From Candidatus Moraniibacteriota bacterium (GTDB taxonomy: Bacteria; Patescibacteriota; Minisyncoccia; Moranbacterales; UBA1568): 44,158 bases of DNA. Positions 13,056-21,312 of the stretch are shown in pieces. The DNA is taken from the NCBI GenBank assembly GCA_017992575.1, contig JAGOOJ010000001.1, forward strand, positions 1-44,158, given 5' to 3'. The notes under the pieces are model-generated. The model searched no databases and was not told the DNA's origin. It was given only the letters and a program-made list of their open reading frames with translations. Both the position numbers and the translations under genes were made by a program. Every line of letters starts with the position of its first letter. Within the stretch, counting starts at the first letter, position 1.

Positions 13056-14300
13056 ATGCGTATCCTTTTGATTCACAAATTTCATCACGCCTTGGGAGGA
13101 GCGGAGCGGGTGTATTTTGATACAGCAAGGTTGCTTCGGGCTGCTGGGCATGAAGTGGCGTTTTTTTCCATGGTTCATCCGAAAAATGAGCCAACACCCT
13201 GGGCCCGCTTTTTCGTCTCGGAGGTTGAGTACGGTGATGCTGGGAAAAGCTTCCGCGACAAGCTTCGTATCGCCACTCGCATCATATGGAATCATGAAGC
13301 CAATCAGAAATTAGAGGCTCTCATTGATGAATTTCAGCCCGATGTGGCTCATGTGTTTAACCTGTATCATCAACTCTCCCCGTCGATTTTGTGGGTATTG
13401 AAACGGCGCCACGTTCCTGTGGTACTGACACTGTGTGACTTCAAGGTTGTATCGCCAAACTATTTCCTCTACCATTTTGACGAGCGAAGAATCTGGAGGA
13501 GTACCTCTGGTTTTCGTTGCATCATCGATAAAGCTGTTAAAAACTCATACAGCAAGTCTTTCGTGTGTGCGTTAGAGCTTTGGCTTCATCGGCTTTTAGG
13601 GAGCTATAGGACTGTGGCACTCTTTCTGTCCCCCAGTCAGTTCCTCATTGATACGTACCGGTCGTTTGGTTTTCGGGGGAAGGTGCAGTTAGTGCATCAC
13701 CCGGTGGTCACAGGAGAAGTGAACATCCCTGAAAAAGTGATCCCTCTAGCAGAACGTCCGGAGGAGTACCTCTATTTCGGTCGTTTTTCGCCTGAGAAGG
13801 GGGTGGAAACGGTTATTCGGGCTTTCGGACAGTTGCCTCATAAAAAGCTCCTTTTGGTAGGGTATGGGCCGGAAGAAGAGCGTTTGAAACGGTTGGTTAC
13901 GGAGCTCCATTTGGACGAACGAGTGGCTTTTTTGGGCGGGGTGTACGGTGAAGATCTCGAACATATTATCCGACGAGTGCGAGCGGTTATCATGCCACCG
14001 GTCTGGTATGAGAATCAGCCGTTTGTCATGATGCAGACACTCCTCTCAGGGACACTCCTCATTGCCTCACGTATCGGAGGCATTCCTGATATCGTGAAAG
14101 ACACAAAAAACGGTCTCTTGTTTGAGCCGGGGGATGTAGCAGATTTGGTTCGAGTGATGGAAACACTTCCCTGGGAAACCTATGAAACGATGACAGCGCA
14201 AGCGCATGCCACCGTTCTACCCTATACAGAAGAATGTTATCTGAAAGAGGTAGAAGAAAGCTACGCCAAAGTTTTGGGAGAAGCGTCCCGCAGGGTATAA
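13056..14300 (+). CDS. GT4-family glycosyltransferase
   Basis: A retaining GT-B glycosyltransferase of 414 residues. The N-terminal acceptor domain begins HKFHHALGGAERVYFDTARL. The donor domain starts at about 235 (YLYFGRFSPEKGVETVIRAF) and continues with LLLVGYGPEEERL. The start at 13056 is preferred to an in-frame ATG 24 bases upstream because the family N-terminus (MRILLIHKF) begins there and a -10 occupies the intervening DNA. The EX7E motif reads WYENQPFVMMQ, with Glu319 present but the second Glu replaced by Gln327, so the nucleotide-ribose contact may differ. It belongs to the surface-polysaccharide region; sugar and acceptor are unknown. It ends two bases before the convergent WecG-like gene. 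Confidence 0.88.
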   Translation: MRILLIHKFHHALGGAERVYFDTARLLRAAGHEVAFFSMVHPKNEPTPWARFFVSEVEYGDAGKSFRDKLRIATRIIWNHEANQKLEALIDEFQPDVAHVFNLYHQLSPSILWVLKRRHVPVVLTLCDFKVVSPNYFLYHFDERRIWRSTSGFRCIIDKAVKNSYSKSFVCALELWLHRLLGSYRTVALFLSPSQFLIDTYRSFGFRGKVQLVHHPVVTGEVNIPEKVIPLAERPEEYLYFGRFSPEKGVETVIRAFGQLPHKKLLLVGYGPEEERLKRLVTELHLDERVAFLGGVYGEDLEHIIRRVRAVIMPPVWYENQPFVMMQTLLSGTLLIASRIGGIPDIVKDTKNGLLFEPGDVADLVRVMETLPWETYETMTAQAHATVLPYTEECYLKEVEESYAKVLGEASRRV

Positions 14301-14302
14301 CC

Positions 14303-15103
14303 TTAGAATCTGGGCAGTTGAAAGATAGAGCGCCAAGCTCCACTGGGATCGTGTTTTTTCCAGAGGGTTACGAAGCTCTCCCCAAGACACAGGAGTGAGA
14401 ATATCACGACGTAATTCCAGGTGCGTTTCATCCGGCGAGGATGAAGCAGGAGTCGCCAGAGCCATTCCAATCCGAACTGACGTACGAGCTTGGGAGCTCG
14501 TGTTTGTTTGTGAGTGTAAAAGTCAAAAGTACCCCCGACGCCCATGACGATCCGGGCCCCACTTTCGGGATAGGAACGGAGGCGTGCGAGGAACGTATCC
14601 TGAGTAGGGGCGCCGAAATTGGCGAGGACGAGAGCCCCGTGGACATGTTCGAGTGCTGTGGTCATGGATTGTTCGGAGTGAATATCAACATTGTCACCAT
14701 GAACGACGAGGTTCGGGAAACGATGAAGGAGGGCGGCGCGTGTTTCTTCGTACGAACTCAAGCCGTCGGTGCGGGCGAGCAGATAGACATCATGATGATG
14801 TTCTTGGGCATACGCCAGCAGGTATTCAGTCAAATCAGAACCAGGGATGCGTTCAATCAATTCTTTGCCCTGCAAGAAGGCAGGCAAGTGAATACCGACA
14901 CCATCAGCCAGTGACAAGTCGGCAGTGTTGATGATTTCTTGGAAGTCTTCCTTTTTTCGTGCCACCATAACGAAATCGGGGTTTACTGTGGCAATCTGAT
15001 GAAAACGATCGGAAGCGAAAAATTCGGCGAGGCGCAAACGCACGTCAACCAAGGAAAGATTGTCGATTTTGAGTCCGAGGGCATTGATAGTTTGCATAGG
15101 CAC
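14303..15103 (-). CDS. WecG/TagA/CpsF-family glycosyltransferase
   Basis: A GT26-type enzyme of 266 residues that adds a sugar, classically N-acetylmannosamine(uronate), to an undecaprenyl-diphosphate-linked GlcNAc. Family motifs are visible in order: TVNPDFVMVAR near 39-49, LADGVGIHLPAF near 65-76, ERIPGSDLTEYLL, and GVGGTFDFYTHKQTRAPKLV followed by RQFGLEWLWRLL. The hydrophobic, basic C-terminus is typical of the membrane-associated end. The start is ATG at 15103 (an alternative lies at 15097), with a perfect consensus promoter upstream. It is likely to make the second step of a lipid-linked repeating unit. Confidence 0.93.
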   Translation of the reverse strand: MPMQTINALGLKIDNLSLVDVRLRLAEFFASDRFHQIATVNPDFVMVARKKEDFQEIINTADLSLADGVGIHLPAFLQGKELIERIPGSDLTEYLLAYAQEHHHDVYLLARTDGLSSYEETRAALLHRFPNLVVHGDNVDIHSEQSMTTALEHVHGALVLANFGAPTQDTFLARLRSYPESGARIVMGVGGTFDFYTHKQTRAPKLVRQFGLEWLWRLLLHPRRMKRTWNYVVIFSLLCLGESFVTLWKKHDPSGAWRSIFQLPRF

Positions 15104-15123
15104 TTTTCAATAGATAACCCGTA

Positions 15124-15152
15124 ATTATACTCCTAAAATGGAGAAATGTCAA
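15124..15152 (-). promoter_or_regulatory. Consensus promoter of the WecG-like gene
   Basis: On the minus strand: TTGACA (15152-15147), a 17-base spacer and TATAAT (15129-15124). It diverges from the epimerase promoter 20 bases away. Confidence 0.9.
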
Positions 15153-15173
15153 GAGGAAAAGTGTTTTCTGGTA

Positions 15174-15202
15174 TTGACAGAAGAGTAGAAATAGTGTATG
15201 GT
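15174..15202 (+). promoter_or_regulatory. Promoter of the NAD-dependent epimerase
   Basis: TTGACA (15174-15179), a 17-base spacer, TATGGT (15197-15202). Confidence 0.8.
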
Positions 15203-15233
15203 GTTTAGTTAATCGCTAGAGTGAGCCTTTTCT

Positions 15234-16259
15234 ATGACATCTCTCCAAAAAACTCTGGAACCCAAAAAGTGTCTGGTTTTGGGTGGGGACAGCTTTATGG
15301 GTAGTCATCTCGTCGATGATTTGCTTGCTCGTGGGCATGATGTGCGGGTTTTCGATATTTTTCCTCTGGGTAAAATAAAGAATATTCGTCATCTCAAAGG
15401 AAAAATTCCTTTTTATAAAGGTCATTTATTGGAGCGTTGGCGTTTAGCTCGGGCCCTACGTGGCGTTGACGTAGTGTTTCATTTTACTTCGCTCAGTACC
15501 CCAGCATCAACAGCTCATAATCCTCAGGAAGAAATTCGCTTGAACCTGAAGGGAACGTTGCAACTCTTAGACTTATGCGTTAAAGAAGGGGTGAAACAAA
15601 TCGTTTTTCCGTCTTCTGGGGGTACCGTATATGGCAATGCCTTGGAAGAAGTAGCCAGTGAAACAACGCAGATGCGACCACTGTCGCCCTACGCTGTGAC
15701 CAAATTAACGATCGAGGAGTATCTGCATTTCTATCGCCGTCAGTATGGGCTCGACTTCATCATTTATCGGATTGCCAATCCCTATGGGGAACGACAGGAT
15801 CCTGATGGTATACAGGGTGTTATCCCGATTTTCATGAAACACATGATGAAGGGAGAAACCATCACGCTCTATGGAAATACAGTCCGTGACTATGTGTATG
15901 TGAAGGACGTGACTGGTTTCATAGCGGAGAATTTCAGTCATCCGCATAAGAATACAACCTATAATATTGGGAGCGGTCGGGGAGTGGCGCTGTTCGAGCT
16001 GATCCTCATGCTAGCCAAGACAACCGGATCCATGCCGAAAATCAAACGTTTAGAAAAACGGCCGTTTGATGTTCAAAAAATCGTGCTTGATATTACCCGG
16101 GCGAACGAAGAGTTTGGTTACTATCCTATGACCAGTCTGGAAGTGGGGCTAGAAAAGACATACGTTGTCCTAAAAGAAAAATTGATGCACGAGCCGTTAG
16201 CTCGGACGTCTTGGTTTGACATGGACTTCATTAAGTTCATAAAATGGAACAGGGTCTGA
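15234..16259 (+). CDS. NAD-dependent epimerase/dehydratase (UDP-sugar epimerase-like)
   Basis: An extended SDR of 341 residues acting on nucleotide sugars. The NAD-binding loop is GGDSFMG at 17-23 (the family usually has GxxGFIG), the active-site Ser/Thr segment is SSGGTVYG near 127-134 and the catalytic pair is Y153-AVT-K157. The segment NPYGERQDPDGIQGVIPIFM and the late RDYVYVKDV are typical of UDP-glucose 4-epimerase/GalE-like enzymes. The C-terminal 30 residues are an extra aromatic tail. It probably supplies an activated sugar for the surrounding glycosyltransferases; the exact substrate is not determinable. Confidence 0.88.
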   Translation: MTSLQKTLEPKKCLVLGGDSFMGSHLVDDLLARGHDVRVFDIFPLGKIKNIRHLKGKIPFYKGHLLERWRLARALRGVDVVFHFTSLSTPASTAHNPQEEIRLNLKGTLQLLDLCVKEGVKQIVFPSSGGTVYGNALEEVASETTQMRPLSPYAVTKLTIEEYLHFYRRQYGLDFIIYRIANPYGERQDPDGIQGVIPIFMKHMMKGETITLYGNTVRDYVYVKDVTGFIAENFSHPHKNTTYNIGSGRGVALFELILMLAKTTGSMPKIKRLEKRPFDVQKIVLDITRANEEFGYYPMTSLEVGLEKTYVVLKEKLMHEPLARTSWFDMDFIKFIKWNRV

Positions 16260-16306
16260 TATACCCTGTAAGATGTTCGTTTGTAGAAACCTCAAAGGAG
16301 AGAGAG

Positions 16307-16777
16307 ATGAAGGTTTGTGCTGTTCTCTGTGGAGTACTGCTCCTCGCATCAGGAGCGCATTCGCAGGACGGAGTGGATTCGACGATTTTTGTCCCGAGAC
16401 AGGGCGTCGATCAGGTGCCCATCGAAATCGTCTTTCCGCTCAAGGAGCATAAGGACGCTTATGCCAAAGCGGTGGCTCTTCGGCGTCTGATTGAACGTCG
16501 TTTGCGTCCCCAGCGAAACGGTGATGGGCGTTCGTATTTGGGCAAGTGCATGGTTGAACCCTACCAGCTCGAGCTGGGGTTGGCCACACTGCGTATCGAA
16601 TGTTGGTCGTTAGGCCTCTGGCCAGGCGACGAGGCCTTAGCCGCTATCGGTGCTCCGGAGACGGTAGAAGAAGCCATGGTCTTCATCGAGGCCTTTCTCG
16701 CCAAGCATCGCGAGCGTTTGGCTCGGCCGGTGCCACCTCCAGCGCCTACGCGTTCCCAGATGGTCCGCATGGCCTGA
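16307..16777 (+). CDS. Secreted orphan protein of unknown function, 156 aa
   Basis: The start is the ATG at 16307, chosen for AAAGGAG with a 6-base spacing and for the signal peptide that begins there (MKVCAVLCGVLLLASGAHSQ). The mature protein of about 136 residues has two cysteines (GKCMVEP and IECWS), an acidic-amphipathic helix near the end and a proline-rich C-terminus (RPVPPPAPTRSQ). It is G+C-richer than the flanking epimerase and resembles the 5.7-10.8 kb island genes in style, though I see no clear homology. It stands alone, with its own terminator 23 bases downstream. Confidence 0.65.
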   Translation: MKVCAVLCGVLLLASGAHSQDGVDSTIFVPRQGVDQVPIEIVFPLKEHKDAYAKAVALRRLIERRLRPQRNGDGRSYLGKCMVEPYQLELGLATLRIECWSLGLWPGDEALAAIGAPETVEEAMVFIEAFLAKHRERLARPVPPPAPTRSQMVRMA

Positions 16778-16800
16778 CACGCCGTTTCCACACCCACCGT

Positions 16801-16832
16801 ACAGCCCCCAGAACTCTGGCCGGCTGTTTTTT
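16801..16832 (+). terminator. Intrinsic terminator after the secreted orphan gene
   Basis: ACAGCC/GGCTGT outer stem (16801-16806 with 16822-16827), CCAG/CTGG inner stem, then TTTTTT. Confidence 0.88.
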
Positions 16833-16871
16833 CTTTTGCCACTTTTATATTCAGATTCTTGCTTCAAAAAC

Positions 16872-18980
16872 TTAAGAAGAAGATACCAGTGTGATACGGG
16901 CATCGAGGACTCGGAAGGCCGGACCATTTTTGAAACAGAGGAGTGGATTGATATCGAGCTCTGCAATGTCAGGGAAGTCCTCTATCAAGAGTGAAAGACG
17001 GCCGAGAGCGTCGACGAGAGTGTCCATATCGATCCCATCTTGTCCGCGTGTGCCAGTGAGGAGCGGGAGACTTTGGAGTTCACTCGTCATTTCTCTTGCG
17101 TCTTCTTTTGTGAGCGGGGAGAAGCGGAAGGCGACATCTTTGAATGTTTCGACGAAGATACCACCGAGTCCCACCATGAGGAGTTTACCAAGACCGACTT
17201 CGTGTTTCATGCCGAGAATAATCTCGCGTCCACCAGCAGGGGCCATCTCTACGAGGAGCGCTCCTTCGAGTCTGGCCTCTGGGACACGTTCGTGTACGCG
17301 TTTAAGGAGTGCTTCGTACTTTGGTCCAGCGTCTTCGGGTTTCACGTTGAGCAGTACTCCTCCTGCATCGGATTTATGAGTGATATCGGGAGAAATAATT
17401 TTCATGGCTACTGGTCCGCCAAAAGAACGAGCAACTGATGTCGCTTCTTCGACATTCTTTACGACACGACTTTTGAGAAAATGAAAGCCGTAGGCAGAAA
17501 GTATTTCCCATACTTCCGTTTCGTAGAGCGTGGTGCGGTGCTGTGCTTGTGCTTTTCGTATGATGAGAGAGGCTGTTTCTCGGTCGATATCATTGAAGGA
17601 AAACAATGTGGAGATGTGACTGTTGCGCCACTCGGCTACCTGTGCCAACGCTGAGAGGGCTTCGGCACCGGCTTCAGGATACGTTACGCGGGCCACGCTA
17701 TTTTTTTTCAAGACAGCTATCCCTTCCTCGAGAGCTGTTCGTCCGGAGAATACGGCAACCACTGGCTTTCCGCAGTGGTTTTTGGTATCAGCAATAGCCT
17801 CGGCTGTTTCTTTGGCTTGCGTCATCGATTGGGGGGTCACAATGACGAGAAGCATATCAACCTGCGAATCAGTACTCAGTGCCTCGAGAGCGAGTCGGTA
17901 GCGATCGGCGAGGGCATCTCCGAGTACATCAACAGGATTATTGTGTCCGGCGGCAGCGGGGAGTGCTGAAAGCTTAGCCTTTGTTTCCGGAGAAAGAGAG
18001 GCGATCTTGAGACCGTGTTTGACCGAAGCGTCAGTGGCGAGTACGCCCAGTCCTCCCGCGTTGGTGATAATGCCGATACGTTTTCCCTGAGGGAGCGGGT
18101 TTTGAGAGAAGACACTGAGCATGTGTGAGAGTGTTTCGAAGTGTTCGGCTCGGATAATACGGGCTTGTCTGAAGAGAGCTTGGTAGGCGCGATCGCTTCC
18201 GGCCAGTGCCCCAGTATGGGAGCTTGAAGCAACGGTACCGGCGTCAGTTGTTCCTGATTTGAGAGCAACGATGGGTTTGGGTTCAGGTCGTGCCAATATG
18301 GCTCGCCCTGTTTCAATAATTTTTTTTGCTTCTTTAAGGTCCTCTGTATAGAATCCGATGACTTTTGTTTCGTCGTCGGAAGCAAAATAGCGAAGCATTT
18401 CATTTTCTCCTAGTACCGCTTTGTTTCCATCGCTGACAAATGATGAAAATCCCAAATCACCGAGTGAGAGGTCAAGGAGAGCGGTACAGAGGGCTCCACT
18501 CTGTGAAAAAAAGGCGATAGTGCCTCCTTCGGGCATACCATTAGCAAAGGAAGCGTTCAGACCAATTTTTGGGTGAAGAAAACCGAGACAATTCGGGCCA
18601 AGGAGGGCAATATCGTATTGTTTGGCGACGCGTATGATTTCTCGTTCTAGTGTCTCTCCGGCGATGCCCGTCTCTTTGAATCCGGAGGAGATAATGATGG
18701 CAGCTTTGATACCTTTGGTACCGGCATCAGCGAGAGCCTCTGGCACAGAAAGAGCCGGAATGATAATGATGGCCAGATCAATATCGTCTTTGATGTCATG
18801 AATATGTGGATAACAGCGACGGCCGAAGAGAGTGTCAGTTTTCGGATTGACGGGGTATACTTTCCCGGCATATCCGTAGGAGAGGAGATTTTCTGTGACG
18901 CTGTATCCGACGCTCCCTGGTTTGGTGGAGGCGCCGATGACGGCGATAGAACGAGGGGAAAAAAGTGAGGGAATATGCAT
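16872..18980 (-). CDS. ADP-forming acyl-CoA synthetase (acetate-CoA ligase), fused alpha-beta
   Basis: 702 residues. Converts acyl-CoA (usually acetyl-CoA), ADP and phosphate to the acid, CoA and ATP, giving substrate-level phosphorylation. The N-terminal CoA-binding Rossmann domain starts SPRSIAVIGAST. The succinyl-CoA-synthetase-like domains follow, with the phosphorylated active-site histidine as His255 in SSSHTGALAGSD. The C-terminal ATP-grasp domain begins near 480 (LYETEVWEILSAYGFHFL) and includes GPVAMKIISPDITHKSDAGG and ELDINPLL. Alpha and beta parts are fused in one chain as in many bacteria and archaea. It ends 95 bases from the end of the orphan gene and is convergent with it. Confidence 0.94.
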   Translation of the reverse strand: MHIPSLFSPRSIAVIGASTKPGSVGYSVTENLLSYGYAGKVYPVNPKTDTLFGRRCYPHIHDIKDDIDLAIIIIPALSVPEALADAGTKGIKAAIIISSGFKETGIAGETLEREIIRVAKQYDIALLGPNCLGFLHPKIGLNASFANGMPEGGTIAFFSQSGALCTALLDLSLGDLGFSSFVSDGNKAVLGENEMLRYFASDDETKVIGFYTEDLKEAKKIIETGRAILARPEPKPIVALKSGTTDAGTVASSSHTGALAGSDRAYQALFRQARIIRAEHFETLSHMLSVFSQNPLPQGKRIGIITNAGGLGVLATDASVKHGLKIASLSPETKAKLSALPAAAGHNNPVDVLGDALADRYRLALEALSTDSQVDMLLVIVTPQSMTQAKETAEAIADTKNHCGKPVVAVFSGRTALEEGIAVLKKNSVARVTYPEAGAEALSALAQVAEWRNSHISTLFSFNDIDRETASLIIRKAQAQHRTTLYETEVWEILSAYGFHFLKSRVVKNVEEATSVARSFGGPVAMKIISPDITHKSDAGGVLLNVKPEDAGPKYEALLKRVHERVPEARLEGALLVEMAPAGGREIILGMKHEVGLGKLLMVGLGGIFVETFKDVAFRFSPLTKEDAREMTSELQSLPLLTGTRGQDGIDMDTLVDALGRLSLLIEDFPDIAELDINPLLCFKNGPAFRVLDARITLVSSS

Positions 18981-19103
18981 AGAGATGAGTATTTTTTGTT
19001 TTTTTATGGTTGTAGTGGCGCGGGCGGTAGTGAAGAGAGAAACAGTGTTAGAAACACTTAAAATATGGCTTGAATAATATTATTTTAGCGGAAATTCGTG
19101 CTC

Positions 19104-19132
19104 TTGACAAAATTCGCAAAATTTGCTACGAT
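19104..19132 (+). promoter_or_regulatory. Promoter of the beta-helix/glycosyltransferase operon
   Basis: TTGACA (19104-19109), a 17-base spacer, TACGAT (19127-19132). A palindrome AGTGTT-AGA-AACACT lies just upstream at 19044-19058 and could be an operator. Confidence 0.75.
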
Positions 19133-19163
19133 GGAAGGTCTAAAAATTGATGTCTGAAATAGT

Positions 19164-20117
19164 ATGCAAACTCGTAATTTTTGGCTTTCCAAAGAGTTTA
19201 TGCTTGGTGTGGCATTCGTAGTACTCATTGCTGTACCAGCGATTGTTTTTGGTGGAAGCAAGCAGGTGTATGTCGATAAGAATGCCAATGGTTCCGAAGA
19301 TGGGAGCTATGATCATCCGTATCACAGTCTTGGCCGGGCACTCAATCATGCCAAAGAGGGCACTGATATCCGTATCGCCAAAGGGACATACAAAGAAAAC
19401 ATCACTATTCCAAAAGGGGTGAAGCTCTTTGGAAAGAAGAATGATATTGGTGGTGTGGTTATCAAGGGCGACAGTGATAAGCCGACGGTATCGATGAAAC
19501 ATAAAACAGAACTCAATTATTTGACGATTGAAGGTGGTCGTCATGGAGTTCGCATACTCGAAAATGCCAAGGCCGGTTTGTACAAAGTGAGTATCAAGAA
19601 GAGCAATCGTGATGGTATCCATATTGATTCAGCTTCTCGTGACAAAAAATATCAGGCGCTGATAAATGATGTCGAGATTGAAGGTAGTGATCGTGCCGGT
19701 ATCTTTGCTGAAAAGCGCGATATCATGATTATCAATAGCGATATCCACAATAATAAAAGCGACGGTGTTGACCTCGCTGCCGGTATGAAGGGATGGCTGG
19801 AGGACAATCGTTTCAGTAATAATGGCGGGAGTGGTCTGAAAATGATTCTTGACGGAGCGTATCTCAGCATGAAGACAAACAGTGTCCGCAATAATAAGCG
19901 GGAAGGTGTTGAGATCAATGCCTATGGAGCCTCTGGGAGCATCACTTTGAAAAAGGTGTCGTTTATCGGGAATGGCCGATATGGTATTGCTCGTGTCGCT
20001 CGCACTGGTGCTGGCTTGAAATCATTTGGTGGGTTGTATCTTGGTACCGGAGTCAATATCAACCATATCGAAGGAAATGGCGTAGCGAGCACCTCTCCTG
20101 TATTACGAGGGTTCTAA
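19164..20117 (+). CDS. Exported right-handed parallel beta-helix protein
   Basis: 317 residues with an N-terminal hydrophobic segment at about 12-30 (uncleaved anchor or signal). The mature N-terminus has the DUF1565-like pattern YVDKNANGSEDGSYDHPYHS, then LGRALNHAKEGTDIRIAKGT. Irregular beta-helix turns follow (repeated hydrophobic-N/D-G stretches such as HGVRILENAKA, DGIHIDSASR, DGVDLAAGM and GSGLKMILDG). Such folds bind or cleave polysaccharides; no catalytic Asp cluster of known lyases can be assigned. It is the first gene of an operon with a glycosyltransferase, a Wzz-like protein and a DUF4012 protein, so a role in surface-glycan modification is plausible. No Shine-Dalgarno site is visible before the ATG. 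Confidence 0.85.
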   Translation: MQTRNFWLSKEFMLGVAFVVLIAVPAIVFGGSKQVYVDKNANGSEDGSYDHPYHSLGRALNHAKEGTDIRIAKGTYKENITIPKGVKLFGKKNDIGGVVIKGDSDKPTVSMKHKTELNYLTIEGGRHGVRILENAKAGLYKVSIKKSNRDGIHIDSASRDKKYQALINDVEIEGSDRAGIFAEKRDIMIINSDIHNNKSDGVDLAAGMKGWLEDNRFSNNGGSGLKMILDGAYLSMKTNSVRNNKREGVEINAYGASGSITLKKVSFIGNGRYGIARVARTGAGLKSFGGLYLGTGVNINHIEGNGVASTSPVLRGF

Positions 20118-20157
20118 TTCGAAGAGAGACGTTCGCTCTCGATAACTCACTCCTTCT

Positions 20158-21312
20158 ATGAAGATCGCCTTTATTGGACAAAAGGGGATTCCGGCGTTGC
20201 ATGGTGGCGTGGAGAAGCATGTAGAAAAGTTGGCCACCACTTTGGTGACTCGGGGACATGAAGTGACGGTGTATGTACGATCATCCTATACGCCTGCTTC
20301 CATGACAGCGTTTGAAGGAGTGACCCTCGTTCATATCCCATGTATTCAGACAAAACATTTGGAGGCGTTGTCATATTCACTCGGCGCCACACTGCACGCA
20401 CTGTTCACTCCGTTTGATGTCATCCATTTTCAGTCGCTTGGGCCAAGTATTTTTTCTTGGATTCCGCGTGTGTTCAAACCAAAAACACGAGTGATAGCGA
20501 CCTTTCATAGTCGGGAGTATACGCACTCCAAGTGGGGGCGAATGGCCCGTATGTTTTTACGAATAGCGGAGCAGATTATCTGTACCGTACCGGAACGTAC
20601 TATTGTCAGTGATGAAGCGTTGATTCCCTATATCTGTGAGACGTATGATCGTGACGGGACTTTTATTCCGAGTGGGCCAGAGATTACCCCTTGCAATGAT
20701 GTCACTTTTCTGACGCAGTTGGGGTTGCGGCCACAGCGTTTTGTGTTGGCTGTGCAGACAGGAGCGACGCAAGAAGGTATGCACTATCTCATCAAAGCGT
20801 TTAAAGATCTCGAGGATACCAATAGACTCCCTAATAACTTTAAGCTCGTTATTGTGGGAATATCTCGGGTACCGATTGAATATAGTCGCTTCCTTCATCA
20901 TTTAGTGGAGGGTCGTCCGAATATACTTTTAAGAGAGGAAGAAACGATGGAGATGCTCTATAGTCAGGCATATATGTATGTCGAACCGAAAGAGCAGGAG
21001 GGCTATTCGCGAGCGCTCATGGAAGCGATGGGACAGGGGTTGATGCCACTGGTGAGCGAAACACTCACACATCGGGAAATGGTGGCCAATACCGGAGCGT
21101 ATTTCCCATTGAGAGATATAGAGAAACTGAAGAGTGAGCTGGCCTACTATATCAACCGCAGTGATGAAGTAATAGCCTTAGGTAACACCGCTGAAGAACG
21201 GATACGAGAATACTACAGTTGGGATGCTGTGACACAAAAAACGCTTGAAGTGTATCAGGAAGTAGCTTTTCAGAATCATAAAGAACACTATGCCTCTCTC
21301 CGCAGTAAATAA
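20158..21312 (+). CDS. GT4-family glycosyltransferase (rhamnosyltransferase-like)
   Basis: A GT-B glycosyltransferase of 384 residues. The N-terminus MKIAFIGQKGIPALHGGVEK is typical of a GT4 subgroup near DUF1972 and rhamnosyltransferases. The donor-binding part has the complete EX7E motif in EGYSRALMEAMGQG. It belongs to the operon after the beta-helix gene (40-base spacing) and overlaps the start of the next gene by 23 bases, so translation is probably coupled. The donor sugar is not determinable. Confidence 0.9.
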   Translation: MKIAFIGQKGIPALHGGVEKHVEKLATTLVTRGHEVTVYVRSSYTPASMTAFEGVTLVHIPCIQTKHLEALSYSLGATLHALFTPFDVIHFQSLGPSIFSWIPRVFKPKTRVIATFHSREYTHSKWGRMARMFLRIAEQIICTVPERTIVSDEALIPYICETYDRDGTFIPSGPEITPCNDVTFLTQLGLRPQRFVLAVQTGATQEGMHYLIKAFKDLEDTNRLPNNFKLVIVGISRVPIEYSRFLHHLVEGRPNILLREEETMEMLYSQAYMYVEPKEQEGYSRALMEAMGQGLMPLVSETLTHREMVANTGAYFPLRDIEKLKSELAYYINRSDEVIALGNTAEERIREYYSWDAVTQKTLEVYQEVAFQNHKEHYASLRSK

